From the NCBI GenBank assembly GCA_950022295.1, contig OX465597.1:180852516-180916515 (forward strand): a stretch of DNA of 64,000 bases, read 5' to 3'. This DNA comes from Bromus sterilis (lineage: Eukaryota; Streptophyta; Magnoliopsida; Poales; Poaceae). The position numbers and the translations under genes are program-made. The notes under the pieces were generated by a model, which was not told the origin of the DNA, made no database searches, and saw only the letters and a program-made list of their open reading frames with translations. Positions 45,756-58,506 of this stretch are shown in pieces. The first letter of the stretch is position 1; each line of letters opens with the position of its first letter.

Positions 45756-46407
45756 CAGGGGCGAAGCTACAGTGTTGGGCCGGGGTCAATTGACCCCGAC
45801 GACCTTGGCCCAGACACTTGTATACATATAGGCCAGAAAAAGAAAAGACCCCAGTGAAAAAAATAATTGACCCCAGTCCTAACCTCCTGTACGTAAACAA
45901 CATGGGCTGGCAGCTGGCCCAAAAGGTTTCCAAATGCACGCAATACCTTTTCCTACGCTAGGAGAGAATCCTAAAACAAAGAAGATCGCAACGAGCGAAC
46001 GAGTCGAGAAGAAAAAACAGATCGTTCTATCGCACGACTCGGGCACTCGGCGACTCGCTCCTCCCTCCTCATCTTTTCGCTATCTACAGTTTCGCTCATC
46101 GCCTGAAGCCCTGAACCGCCGCCGGCCCGCCGGCCGCCGCCTTCACTTTTCTTGTTGGCAGCCAGTATTGATCGTTTAGTCTGCACTGACCTCCAATTTG
46201 TAAGTGGCACTAAAATTTTAAATTCTCATTTCTTATTATCTTAGGGTTTAATTGATGTCTTGTTTTTCTTATAATTCCTTGAAGGTCTAGGTGGGTAATC
46301 ACTAATCAGACGGCTTAATTTAGATTAGGCCTCAAGTCAAGACACACCTCCACGACAATGTCAGGTAAGATATTAAGAACTAAGAAGGATCGTAGTCTAT
46401 CTCTCTA
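45756..46407. other. Possible hAT-like terminus and 5' exons, unresolved
   Basis: CAGGGGCGAAGCTACAG at 45756 resembles the terminus of plant hAT elements coding for TTF/MYM-type zinc finger proteins. AATTGACCCC motifs, a GC-rich leader (46050-46170) and exon-like GGTCTAG/...ATGTCAG/GTAAGAT near 46285-46366 follow. The other end was not found. Confidence 0.35.
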
Positions 46408-46999
46408 CTCCCTCCATTCCTTGATGTAAGGTGTATAGTTTTTAAAAATAACTTTCATAATATAGGATGTGAGGGAGTTTGTTTTCAATAGTACCCCTTC
46501 ACCATATGTTTTTTTTTCTTTTAATTAGTTGCCAAAGCGAATAAATGATCAGCTTTAATCACGCAGATTTATTGCCTTGTATTCACATGACTTGGAGGGA
46601 TGCATGCACTTGCGTTGGAATAAGAGATTTTTGGCCATGTTTTCATGCGAGAGAGAGAGAGAGCAACGCGGGAGAGAGATGCATGAGAATAGCTACGCGC
46701 GGGAGGATTCGCGGGAGAGAGAGGAATTGATTTGGGGAGAAACCAGGATCGGGGGAGAGTAGAGATAATTTGGGATTTGATTGCCTGGCTATGGATGAAA
46801 ACCGTGAGAAATTGGCAAGTTATTTTTTGAGGGAGATTAATTAGGCTCAATAACTGATTTGGAAAGAGGGGTTTTCTCATCTTCCTTTTTTCCTCACTAG
46901 GGGCATTTTAGTCCAACCACAGCCAAATATGCTCTTCAAACCACTGCGTTAATATTCGTGCGAGAAAACTATACACCTTACTTCAAGAAACAGAGGGAG
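46408..46999. mobile_element. Mariner/Stowaway-type non-autonomous element, 592 bp
   Basis: Ends CTCCCTCCATTCCTTGATG and, inverted, CTCCCTCTGTTTCTTGAAG, each followed by TAAGGTGTATAGTTTT. TA target duplications are at 46406-46407 and 47000-47001. It contains a GA-rich stretch near 46650. The small ORFs inside are not genes. Confidence 0.85.
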
Positions 47000-47001
47000 T
47001 A

Positions 47002-47540
47002 TGTTTTATTTTTTATTATATCAAACTATCAGTACTAACTATCTTATATCATTGGCTAATTTGGAAACTCAGGTAGTAAGAATATAATGGAGCGTTTTCT
47101 GAATTCGAAAAGAAAATCCGCGCCGGCTCTGCTAGATCTGGTGCTTTGTGGGGAATGGATGTGTCTCCACGTTGTGCTAGTGAGGAGCAATAATGAGGTG
47201 GGCTAGTGAAGAGAAATAATGCAAGGCATGTGCCTAGTGAGGAGCAGCTGTGCGTGGGCAGGCGTGGTGTGTATAGGTGCAGTCATGCAGTCTAACCGTG
47301 CAGGTTCAGGACGATGCAGACGTCCTGAACGTATACACCCACAAGCATCTGGCCCGTGTATCTCGGTTCCGTCGAGGGAACCAGCCCTGACACACACTGC
47401 CCAGCTTGTTGGTTTCACAAATACAGGAGCGTATGTGCATGGCCAGGATAAAGTCCGGCGAGACGACCGTCCTCCATACGTCCTCACTCCTTCCCGGAAA
47501 GCAATGTACAGGGGACAACCCATTCTGGAAATGTACCTGA
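47002..47540. other. Unassigned GC-balanced sequence
   Basis: 47120-47160 resembles 45711-45750 (CTTTGTGGGGA context), which may mark a duplication around the preceding elements. Open frames on both strands at 47203-47551 show no domain. Confidence 0.35.
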
Positions 47541-47841
47541 ACGGCGCTTGAGCTCGCTTCCGAAACCCTCGTCTGTAAGGTGCCCTAGTCTGGGACAGCC
47601 TCCCGAGGCTGTGGAGTATGGGTCTCGGCCCGCACAGCGCCCTTTGAGTTGGGGATCGTCTTCTCGTCCAGGTACACGATCATATCTAGTCGCCCCACCT
47701 CCCCTTCTGGCGGTGGTTGTGCTCCTTCTGTTGGTAAAGGTTGGGGCGCCTCGGCTGTTTCTCCTGGGTTCGGCTCTTCTTCAAGATAAGGGTGTCAAAA
47801 GTCGTGCTGAATATCTTAGCCAGAGCCCGTACAGGTGATTG

Positions 47842-48454
47842 TTAGGGTGGAACCTGGAGTGAGATGAATGGCCCCCTCGGTGGTGCCCTCCGGAACTTCT
47901 CCTCCCAGGACCGTTTCCGCCACATCGCCTCCAGTCTGCAACGAGCCTCCCGCTTTCGAGAAGCGATCTTTGTTCGCAGGTATCTCGGGGGCTTCATCCC
48001 TTCAAGCATTATAAAGCCTATCAACCCCTGCTTCTGGGCGATAGAAGAGCGCGGGGGAACGAGCTTACTTGTCGTCCAGTGGAGGGGATATGGTCGCATC
48101 CGGGAGGTTGGGCCTCCATCCGTCGCTCGAGGCATGTCCCTCCATAGTTCCCGGAGCCGTGGCTTGCGGTTTTGGACCAGAGCCCGCCACCAGATGAACA
48201 GATTTCCGTGGTGCCGCCCTCTTACGGACCTTGGAGGAGGAGGCGTCAGGTGGCGTTGCGACATCACCCTTATCCATGGATACTTTCCTCCCCCTCAGTC
48301 TCTCTCCAGGGCCCATCACCTGCGTGCCTTCATCAAATTGGGGGAGGATGCTGTTGTTGGCAGCCTTAGCAGTGATAAGATATTGTGGGGGCATTAGCAG
48401 CTCCTCGTCGTCCTCCGTCTCCTCACTATCCGAGGCATTTGGGATTTTGGCCAA
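47842..48454 (-). pseudogene. Unrecognised ORF remnants, transposon-like composition
   Basis: Two - strand frames, 48454-48065 and 48267-47842, overlap with a frame change. The first reads MAKIPNASDSEETEDDEELL, then GERLRGRKVSMDKGDVATPP and a Pro/Ser-rich tail. Low-complexity acidic and basic stretches of this kind occur in accessory ORFs of grass retrotransposons. No domain is recognised. Confidence 0.35.
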
Positions 48455-48521
48455 TTCACCGTCCTCTGAGGAGGATTTAGTCTCCGTCTCTTACAATACG
48501 TACTTTTCGGTGCTCTCCTCC

Positions 48522-49873
48522 CACTATTAGGAAAAGGCCTTATAGTGGCGTCCTTCTTTTTGCATTTAGTGACCCATTATAAATGTGCCATTAAGAACAA
48601 GCCACTAATAAGGCCTTAATAGTGGTGCATTTGAAATGCGTCACCCCTAAGACTCTTATGCATGGCGCATTTTAAAATATGCCACCCATAAGCCCTTATT
48701 CGTGGCGCATTCTAGAAATGCACCACTAAGGGATTCTTTTTAGTGGCGCATTTTGTAAATGCATCACTATTAATTTTTTTTAATTTTGAATCTGGATCTG
48801 GATCATGATTTTTTAAAAATATTTTTTTCGATTCTTTTTCTTATTCTCAGGTCAGTATGCTTAATGCCCGGTCACTATGATTAATCTCAGGTCAAACTAA
48901 CCTCCGTGGTCAACCTTTCCGAACGGTCAGCCATCCTAATACTACTACAGCCCCAACACGTTTAACTTCTTGGTTTTATTCAACTCCCACCCCATCTCAC
49001 TTAGCAGGCACTTGTTAATATATATATATCTATCATATCAATTCTATTAAACCTTGTTGATGTCTAGGAACTTTTGATTTTTATGGGTGTGTTGAAATTT
49101 TCAACATTTTTTTAAAACTTCCCGATCGGTCCACTAGACTATTTTAAACTTTAATTTTTTTTGTTACTAGTGGCGCATTTCAGACAAAATGCGCGACTAA
49201 TAATTTTCATTTTTTTTTCATTTTTTGCTCCAGATCTTAAACGGCCCGTAACTTTTTTTCTGTTAAATTTTTGGGGATTCTAAAATTCTTCAACGTGTTA
49301 TATTTGGATATAACTTATCGAGTAGATGATTTTTCATATAAAAAGATTTTTCGTCGGAGTTCGTATGCAAAACTTATGCCTATTTTAAAATTCTCGAGAA
49401 ATTTTGCAAAAAAAGTCGAAATTCATGTTTGTAAATATTCCTAACAATTAGGACACATATCACATGGGAATCTTATTTTCTTTTATTTTTTTGATATTTC
49501 TATCATTTTCTTTTTTAAAAAAAACTGAAAAGGCGGTCCTAGGGGGTGTGTATTTTTGTGTTGGGAATTGTCCCTCACATTTTTTGGTTTGTAGTGGCGC
49601 ATATGCAAGATGCACCACTAATAAGTCCTTATGGGTGGCGCATTTCAAAATGCGCCACTAATAATTCCTTAAGGGTGGTGCATTTCAAAATTCTCCACTA
49701 ATAATTCCTTAGGGGTGGCGCATTTCAAAATGCACCATCCATAAGCTCTTATTAGTGTCGCATCTTGCAAAATGTGTCACCACTAAGAAAATTAATAGTG
49801 GCGCATTTTGCAAAATGCGCAACTAATTAGAGGATCCTGGGTGGCCCACTCTTAGGGGTGGCGCACTGGTTAA
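48522..49873. mobile_element. CACTA-type end with TAGTGGCGCATTT repeats, right end missing
   Basis: Starts CACTATTAGGAAAAGGCC at 48522. Subterminal repeats TAGTGGCGCATTT and their variants run through 48530-48780 and again through 49165-49870. A matching inverted CACTA terminus is not visible near 49870, so the right side is truncated or diverged. The interior is AT-rich without coding capacity. Confidence 0.7.
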
Positions 49874-50919
49874 AAATGAACAAAAGCTCTTAAAAAAATA
49901 ATCATGAAAACTAAGAGTTAAACATGACAGTAGCTATGAAAAAGATAAAGAACACACACAACAAAGAAATATGCATGAAAAATCAAATGATGTGTCCTAG
50001 GTTTTGAAACTGGAGCGTGTTTCTCTCCCACACAAAGAAAGTTGGGTTCTAACTTGTTATGAACAGCAAGAAAAGCTAAAGGAAACTAAAAATAAAACCT
50101 AAGAGCGAGACACTTCAAGCATAGCACATAACGCATGAAGTGATAAAAATATAGTGAAACGAAAGATGAACTGATAATTGTTGATGGAGAAGGGGATGCA
50201 CGGGGGCATCCCCAAGCTTAGACGCTTGAGTATCCTTGAATATGTCTTCGGGATGCATGGGGGCATCCCAAGTTGAGCGTTTGACACTCCTGAATCTTCT
50301 TTTATCATCTTCCTTCGCACACTTGAAAACTCCCTTCATACATAACTCATCATAATCTGATTAGCGAGGTTAGTACCCATAATAAAATAATTTTTTCTCT
50401 ACTGTTAATAAGGATATTCTTGAAGAGCTACTGTTTCTCAAGATTGTAAAAAAGTTTTTGTAAAGAAAAAGCAAGCTTAAGGTTTGCAAAATGAAGAAAA
50501 GGCAAAACGGACAGAATCTGTGAAAAACAGACCAGCAGGTAGTAAATAATTTTTTAAGGATACTTCTGCAACTCAAATCAAAAGACTCAGAACATACGAA
50601 AGTTTCGTAATTTTATATAGCATGTTGGGTAAAAATTTCAGCTAAAAAATATGAACTTGGATTTTTCTGTGATTTTTCTAGTCACGAGGACAGAATCTTT
50701 TTTCTGGACAGCATGTCAGAACTTTCACTTTCCTTGTCATATGAGGCTATAAATGGAACAAAGCTTGAAAAGTAAAAGTACAATGATATTGCTACAGTAG
50801 TAAAAATCATCAAGACCACTAAAAACAGAAGAAAAACAAAAAGGAAAACCTAAATTCGTTGCGGGCTGCCTCTCGAAAGCGCTTCTTTAAAGCCATTAGC
50901 TAGGCATAATGCAAAAAGA

Positions 50920-51746
50920 TCAAGTTGTATCAATTGAACCGTCATCAAAAAGCTCTTCAATAGTACAACCACTCTTAAGAGGTCTTTCAAATAAAGGTCT
51001 AATAAAAATACTTCTAGGGATAAAAGTAAAAGGCAAAAGATCAATTGGAGTTTCATGTATTCTATTAGAGAGAGGCATCTCTTCTAAAATCTTCACAGTT
51101 TCAACCCCTTTGGCAATAGATGGATTATTTTTTAAATGAGGAGCCTTTGGAACGTAACCGAACCTAGGTTCCTTCTTTGCCGGAGTTTCTACCTTTTTGG
51201 TTTTGATTGAGGAAAGAGTAGTTCCTAGAGTGTCAATGATTTCCTTAATCTTATCTATCCTAGAAGGATCCAAGTCATGGGATTTGATGATCTCCAAGGT
51301 TTTGAAAATTTTATGCATGGAGCTATCTAGTCTATTCAAATTTCCTTGAATCTTACGAGCCAACTCACTTATCTTATTCATGCTTGGCATCTCTAGCTCT
51401 ATCTTTTCAAGTTTTTCATAATATGAGCTAGGGTAATATCCTCTTGCATGCTAGCAGCAGGGAGGTTTCCAACAAGATTTTCCATAATACTAAGCGCTTC
51501 CCAAACTGGGACTTCTAGGAAATTCCCGTTGATAGCAGTATCTAGAATAAACCTATTCGAAGAAGTAATTCCAACATAAAAGTTTCTAAGCAGGATAGTA
51601 ATGGATTGCTTCTTGGTGGCTCTTTTTTGAGAATCATTAATTCTATACCAGGCATCTTTCAGACTTTCACCACCTCTTTGTTTAAAGGTGAGCACTTCTG
51701 CATCACCAAAGGCAAAAGGACTAGTCATGGTGGCAACTACTAGCAA
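50920..51746 (-). pseudogene. Element G gag
   Basis: The frame from 51746 to 51399 reads MTSPFAFGDAEVLTFKQRGG, then ESLKDAWYRINDSQKRATKK and LRNFYVGI, a capsid-type Retrotrans_gag pattern. The frame from 51390 to 50920 continues with a helical region (LNRLDSSMHKIFKTLEIIK) and a Pro-rich part. The two are in different phases, so either a frameshift separates them or two ORFs existed. No zinc knuckle is seen. Confidence 0.65.
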
Positions 51747-51866
51747 GGTAACTATTTTTTTAATTTTTGATAAAGGACACTAAAGCAAAAACTTAAAGGT
51801 AAACTAACAAGACTAAAAAGCAAAGTTAAAAGATAGTGTGCAACTCCCTTATCTTGAAGTGTGGAG

Positions 51867-51884
51867 TCCCCGATAACGGCGTCA
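51867..51884 (-). other. Primer-binding site of element G (tRNA-Asp type)
   Basis: The - strand reads TGACGCCGTTATCGGGGA, close to the usual tRNA-Asp primer site TGGCGCCGTTGCCGGGGA of many grass gypsy elements. Confidence 0.65.
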
Positions 51885-52012
51885 GAAATTGCTTTGATGT
51901 CGTGAGATTTTACTTCTCGCCCCTCGTTGGTTACCCAAAGTGGAAGGTTGAGATGTAGACAGCAGCAAATTTTCCTCGGTGAAGATACCAAGGTTTGTCT
52001 CTGGTAGGACTC

Positions 52013-55000
52013 TGTAACAGCCCAGTTTTTGCAAAAATTAAATTTTTTGTTTTCGGTGTGAATTGTTTGATTGTCTGATTTGTTTGCGGTGTTTGCATCC
52101 CCGATTTATTGATCGGCGATTATTTCCCCCCCTCTTATCTCGTATCGGACGGAGACCGACCCTTGCCACCCTGACACTCGACCTTTGCGACACCGGGTTT
52201 CACCCGATCACCGTCGCGAAAACCGCACGAGACCAGCCGCAGCCAACGGAACGAAAAACCCCGTTTAATAATTAAACGGGATATTTTTATAGCGTGCCGG
52301 AAAGTGTTTTCGGAACGGTTCCAGCACGAGGTGAACGCCTCCGGCTCGACTCGCTGATCGCGCAGTTCGAAATTTTACCCGAATCGGAGGTACTGCGGAC
52401 CCCCGGCGGTCAGAAACGTGAGCACCGCGCGCGCGAGAGAAAAACCGATGATGTTTTTGCAAACTGCCAGCCACCCATGCTATATAAAGACCACCACACT
52501 CCCACCCACTTAGGGTATCCCTAGGCAGCCACCAGCCCCAGATCTGACCCAAAACATCCCCAAAATCCGAAACCCTAGCCCCAGATCCGTTTTCGGGCGT
52601 CGGATCGCAGATCGGACGCACCCGGTTGCGCCACGTCGTCAGCCTCCACCTCTCTCCTCCATGCTGCCTCCTGACGCGCCCGAGCCGCACCTCCCGTGGA
52701 TCCCGCAGCCGCCGCCCGCGGGCTCGCCGCCGCGCGCCTCCGGCCGACGCCAGCAGCCGCCGGCAGCGCCCACGGCCTCCTCTCCTCCCCCTGCTGCGCG
52801 CCTCTTCTCTCCCTTCCCCCTCCTCATCCTCTCTTGCAGCCGAGCCGCCATGGATGGCCCGCCCAGAGCTCGCGCCCTCAGCCGCGCCATGGAGATGCCC
52901 ATGTCCGCGCCGCCGTGAAGCTCCGGCCAGCCTGCCCCGCCGCCTGAGCCTCCTCCGCCCCTCCGAAACCCTGCCTCGCCCTCAGCCGCGCCATCCCGGC
53001 CGGCGCGCCTCACGCCGGCGCACGGCGCCTCCTCCTCCAGCAACCGCTCGGGTCGGGCACGAAGGCTCCTCCAAGCCAGCCGGCCACGTGGGCCAGGAGC
53101 CCCCCAGCGGCCCAGCCAGCCCACTCGCGCCAGGCCTCCCAGGCCACTTGGGCCTCAGCCCATGGGTGAGGCGCCCCCCAGCCTTTTTTTTGTTTTATTA
53201 GTTCTGTTATTTTTCTTTTCTGTTGGGCCCAAATAGGAATAGATTTTGGCCCTTTTAGATTTTTTTTTCTCTCTGCTAGGCTTTTATTTATTTAATTAGG
53301 CAGTTTGTATTGTTTATTTTTGCGATGCCCGTAACTTTTTAACCGTAGCTCCGATTGCGACGATTTAAATATGAAACTTGCTTAGTTTCGTGTCTAATTT
53401 AATAATTTGTTGTTTGTTTCCATGTTTGAGCTTGTTTACTTGCTGTTTGACTGCTAATTACACTGTCTGCCACTGTAAACTGTAACTGCTATAACTTTTT
53501 ATCCGTTGCTCGGATTAAAATGTTCTTTATATGTAACTTGATTAGAATTGCATGTAGATTGTGTTTTTGCTGTTCTTGCTTGCTAATAAAAATAATAAAA
53601 TATTGTTTAGGGCAAAACAGTACCAAATGCAATATTTATTGTGGGGTCCGCAATAGTTTGCATGTCTAGGATTTCACCCCACTTAAATTGACTAGATCAG
53701 ATAGTTTGTTCTTGCTACACCTCTTGCCATATTTGTGTGCTATGCCATGCTTGCTTGAGCTTCCATGTTAATAACTGTTGTTTGATCACCTGTAGCTAAA
53801 CAACTTGAACCACCGTAAATGTGCGGTATCGTCGTGTGTGACGAGTACTCCACTTAAATCGTTAGTAAACGCTCTCGACGGTAGGTGCGATGTCTCGTGT
53901 TGCTTCTTGTTGATGCTTTCTCGTGTTTGCTCCGTAGTAATAGTGGTGCACCGTTGATTGCTTTCCAGTGTTTTCGTCTTGTGTGCTTCCGCGGGTACCT
54001 CTCGGAGACGATGCGAGCGTGCGATCAACTACACCTTCGGAACCCGACTTATCAACAGGCAAGGACTATACATTACTTATGATCCATTCTATTTCAACCA
54101 GCAGTTTGCGTGCTAGTATAGGTTAGGTTCGATATTTGATCCTACCACATGTTACAGCCTCTTTTAAACCGATACAGCCATGTCCCCTCCCAGCAAACCT
54201 TGTACTGCTATGTTACTATTGCTCGTTGCTCAGCCCCTGCTTAGTATGCATGCTTAGGATGCTACGATGTTACCCTGTTACTCTTTGGGTTGGGATATCA
54301 CCTGATTATTATATTGTTGTTGATGATATGATTATTATAATGTTGACTATATTTGACGAAGGATGGAAGGTCTAGGCTATCCCGCCCAGACGCTTTGTTC
54401 CATTCGAGTCACCTAGGATCCGAGTTCCGGGTATTGGTTTTAAGACTGAGCGTGCCTAACCGCGTGTGGGATTTTATGGGGTCCCCTTTTTCTTACCTAT
54501 CTAGCTTCAAACATTTCTAGTGGTGGCCCAAGCTGATTTACCATTTGAAAACATGCATATATATCTTGTCGGGTCGCTCCTAGCAGATATCTTTTAAAAC
54601 AACTTGGGCCATCGGAGACATGGTTTCTCTTGTTGGTCCACCCCTGGAAGCTAGGGGGCTGCCCACATCTGTTTGGGTAGCTAACCCGACCTCGTCCAGA
54701 CGGTAGAGGCCGATTCGAGAGCGCGGCCGGCTTTTGAGTTGGATGTCGACTCACCGGGGGCCACCCGGATTTGTGCGTTGTTAGTTAGAGGGACTTATCG
54801 TTTCGGATCTCTTGGAACTAAACCATAAAATGGTTGCCTATAATGGGTAGCAACTAAGAGTGATGGACGTGCGTGCGGAGCCTCGTAATGGGCAGTTGGT
54901 ACACCCCTGCAGGGTTAAATCTTTTCGAGAAGCCGTGTCCACGGTTATGGACGACTTGAGACCTACTCCTTGTTCATAGACAACAACAACTGAGATAATC

Positions 55001-55573
55001 TTAACATAACTTGATCAACGTGTGTGTGCCTTGACTGCTTCTTCTTCGTTGGGATGCGAAGAGGAGGACAAGGATAGGACAGGTGTTATGTTTGCGTAAG
55101 TAGTTGATAGCAAGACTTGTTGGAGGCGATTCCTCATCGAATGCTTGGCTTCTTATCTTACTCTCTAGATCGTTAGCCACTTTATACATGCTAGCGCGGC
55201 AGCAACCTCACCACTTACCCCTTCCTTACCGTAAACTACTAGTTGTCCTAGAATGACGAGTGATGAAGTCCTTGCTGGGTCAGATGACCACTACAGTTGG
55301 ATGCTGAGTACCTCTATACTCATGATACTACCCCCAAACTCTTTTCAGGGTTCTGGATCGACAACAGGTATGGTGATCGACGTTTCACGTGGATACTCGA
55401 CGACGACTAGTTAGGCGGATCCCGGCGGAGGGCCTGGACCTGTGTGGTTATGGGATCGGTGCTTTTCTCTTTGCCAGTAGGCATTTGCTTGTAGTCTGTA
55501 CTCAGACATGTACCTTCCGTTGTTGTATTGTATTTGAGGCAGTTGTATGCCAATTGTATGAGATGTTGTATCC
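52013..55573 (+). mobile_element. D-family LTR (copy 3), 3' end missing
   Basis: Starts TGTAACAGCCCAG at 52013. From 53300 on it is the inverse of 22.7-25.5 kb and 13.9-16.7 kb. It includes the GC-rich block absent from copy 2. It stops near AGATGTTGTATCC at 55573, about 100-150 bases before the expected CCTTACA end, and joins another LTR. Long open frames in the GC block (52626-53201 and others) are leader sequence without domains. Confidence 0.8.
52481..52490 (+). promoter_or_regulatory. TATA box of D copy 3
   Basis: TATATAAAGA about 470 bases from the LTR start, preceded by CAAACTGCCAGCC and followed by a CT-rich leader. The same arrangement occurs at 17711-17720 in copy 1. Confidence 0.65.
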
Positions 55574-56683
55574 AAAAGCTTGGGCGGTACGCCAAAACAA
55601 GTAGACCTAAATCCATCTGCATCTACCTACTAATCATCCACCTTGAGATATCTATCCAGAACATCTCGCTGGTATTAAGTTGGGAATCCCACACAAAGTG
55701 TAAACTCAAAGCAACAGACAACTGCATTAAAGAACTTTGCGTAAAGTAAATAATTCTTGCACCCGCAAGTACAAGCACCGTTGTTTTCTCCCTTGTGGCA
55801 ACAACACATCCTCTAGACTCATGTTTATGTCACTCAAGCTAGTCATCAGGGGGCATGAACCCACAATCATGCATAACGCTCCCTCTTGGAGTCACTACCT
55901 ACTACTTGGCCAAAGCAATAAACAACAACGGAGAACATGCAAGAATTACTCAAGAACATAAATATAAAAGAGGAGAATCAAATATATTACTGAAACACAA
56001 TCTGAACATAGTCTCATAATCCATCGGATCCCAGCAAACTCAGCATAGCAACAGCAGAAAAATTACATATGTGCCTTGATCATGTAGGGCAGCTCACGCG
56101 GTCTAAACCATGAAGAACAAAGAGGGGAGTAGAACATCACATAGCTACTGATCATAGACCCATGGTCCAAGGTGGACTACTCACGGTTCATCCGGGAAGC
56201 ATCCATGATGGTGGAGAAGCTCCCGGAGGTGGTTCCTCCCTCCGGCAGGGTGCCGGGAAGAGGTCTCCTGGTGCTCCCGATCTTGGAAGCGCGGCGGCGG
56301 CGGAACAGAGGAGAGATCGCGAAAAAGGGTTCTCGTCTCGGAAGTTTCTCATCACGGGGAATATATGGGCGAAGGGGGCAGCCAGGGGGGCCACCAGGGG
56401 TCCAGGCATGATTGTGGGTTCATGCCCCCTCCTTGGTGATTCCCGAAGCTTCCGAAGCGCTGATTTTTTGTTGGATTTTTCCCGAATTTTTGGAGAATTT
56501 TAATATGGGAGAAACCTGAAATAGAAAAAAAGCAGAAAACAGGAACTGACATTGGGGTGCACTGAGTTAATAGGTTAGTCCAAATATGATCAAAAGTGTA
56601 TGAAAGTGTATCAATATCATAGAAATATCACCCAAAAGAAGCATGGAGCAAGCAGAAATTATAGATACGTTTTGGACGTATCA
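55574..56683 (-). repeat. F-family LTR fragment
   Basis: The - strand starts TGATACGTCCAAAACGTATC at 56683. It shares CATGTAGGGCAGCTCA and a CTCCGGCAGGGTGCCGG block with 60246-61460. The left side is cut at the D LTR. Confidence 0.7.
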
Positions 56684-58506
56684 GGGTCGTACACGGTATC
56701 TTCAACGGAGGGGGTGATCTCGAGATCCGGCTCCACTTCTATCGATCAAACATAGCAATCAAAGGATCAATACAAAGTACAATGCACATTCACATGGTCA
56801 ATGTTGCAAGGTGATGTTCATGGTTTCAATGTGTGGACAATTCCATTTAAAAGAAGTGCATTGCAAAGGAATTTGAAAAATAACTTCAAATTTGAATTTA
56901 AAAGAACTCCATATGCACATTTTCTTCTGTTCACCCAATTTAAATTGGTCAAACATGAAAAAAAAGTCCATATTAAGAATCCTTGATTTTTTCTGATAAT
57001 TTTACATATATTATTTGTCCAATTTGGAGTTAAAATGAATTAGTTCTTAATTTCCAAAGTTTAATTCATTTTCTCACTTTTCTAGAATTATTCTTTAATT
57101 AGAAATTCACTTATTGCATCAGGCCTGCGTCACAGTGACGTGTGGGGGGGGCTGCTGAAATGTGGGGCTACCATGTCAGTGGGTTTAGTTAATTAGCCGG
57201 TTTGATTAAACTTAACAGAGAGATTAACAGGGGGCAGGGCCCACCTGGCAGTGACACTAGGGGTGGGCCCAGGGGCTTAACAACCGTGCCCACGTGGACC
57301 TCGCCGCCGACGAGACTCCGGTGACCATCCCAGACGGCGGAGTCCGCGGGGATGGCGTTCTAGGGGGGCATTTGATGCGCTATGACCACCAAATTGAAGC
57401 TCTTGTTCCCGCGCGTCGAATGGTACAAGGTATGGGTGCTGGGGTGCACCGTAGTGACGCTGGCGACGAGCTTTGCGGCGACAGACACATGGCGACGATG
57501 CAAATCTTGCTATGGTGCACTACTTGAAGCGGGGATGGGTGCGTTCGAAGCAGAGGAGCAAGGCAAAGGAGATTGATAAGGTCTCGAGCTAGATTGCTTC
57601 ACGGGTGCTCGCCGACGAGCAGCACAACGGCAAGGTTCTTTGGATCTCATGGTGGATCGCCGTAGAGGCAATAAAAGGGGCGGAAATAGAGGGGTTTGAA
57701 CCGCCTGCTCACCATGAATCCAACGGTGGCGGCGGCGAAGGCTGCGGTGGCTTGGATGGGCTCCTCGACGTCGCTGGCCACGCGGGGGCGCGACGGTGCT
57801 CCGGCGATCTTCTCTGTCTTCGTCAAATCCGGCGAGGGACGAAAGGGAAGTGGCACTGGAGGGAGGGGAATGGAGCTGGGCGTCTCCCAGACGTCTCCAG
57901 ACGAGGGGATAACCCCTGGGGAGGCAGGCAGCTGCCTGGCGGCAGCACTGCGCTCGTCGGCTACCTGCTTGCCTGCCTGGAGGGGAAAGAAGACGCATGT
58001 GCCCCCCTCTGGGCTGGTCTGGGCTGCTGCTGGGCCTGTGGCTCGAGTTGGGCTGCAAGCCAGGTAAGTTTTCCTTTTCTTTTCTGTATTTTTGTTTAGC
58101 TTAGCAAATAAAGTATCTAGGCATTTTTATAAATGCTTAAATCTTTTATATGGCATTGCATGACCAGTAGCTAGTCATATCCAGAGTTTGAACATTTTTG
58201 AAATTCAAAATATTTGAATTCAAATTCAAATAGGGGTATTTATTTAATTCCATGCTCCTGTTTGAATATTTGAAAAATCCATGAGCATGGGATTGACTCC
58301 ACATCACTTGATATGTGATCACACTCATTTATAAGACTTTTCAAAAATGCAAAAGGAATTTTTGGAGCAACTTTTATTGTGGCTATTTGAATTAAATTCA
58401 TTTGGGGGGGGGGTGTTCTCTCTCCCATTTCAATTTCATTTGAAATTTTTGACATGAATGCAAGTGAGTCTTGTTCCTAGCACATACCTAATAGAGGGTT
58501 CTGACA
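56684..58506 (-). repeat. TGTCAGAACC-family LTR, 5' half only
   Basis: Starts TGTCAGAACCCTCTATTAGG on the - strand at 58506, homologous to the element E LTR start at 1620. It ends at 56684 where the F LTR abuts, in the region matching about 3560-3620 of E. It lies against gag of element H at 58507. Confidence 0.8.

Larger units (their letters stand above)
49880..52012 (-). mobile_element. Gypsy element G: gag region, primer site and part of the LTR
   Basis: - strand order from the right: LTR end (52012 down to about 51890), a tRNA-Asp-type primer site (51867-51884), two gag frames, then non-coding sequence with two copies of GGGATGCA(C/T)GGGGGCATCCC near 50192 and 50250. No pol is present. 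The LTR is cut by the D LTR at 52013. Confidence 0.65.

Noticed and set aside
46545..46880. Small ORFs and a GA microsatellite
   Set aside because: Within the Stowaway-type element 46408-46999; they arise from GA-rich sequence.
52626..53201. Several long overlapping frames on both strands
   Set aside because: All lie in the GC-rich leader of the D LTR, and open frames in all phases are expected there. No conserved motif.
57510..58099. Overlapping 182-aa and 164-aa frames
   Set aside because: Inside the TGTCAGAACC-family LTR at 56684-58506; the homologous parts of the other LTRs have different frames.
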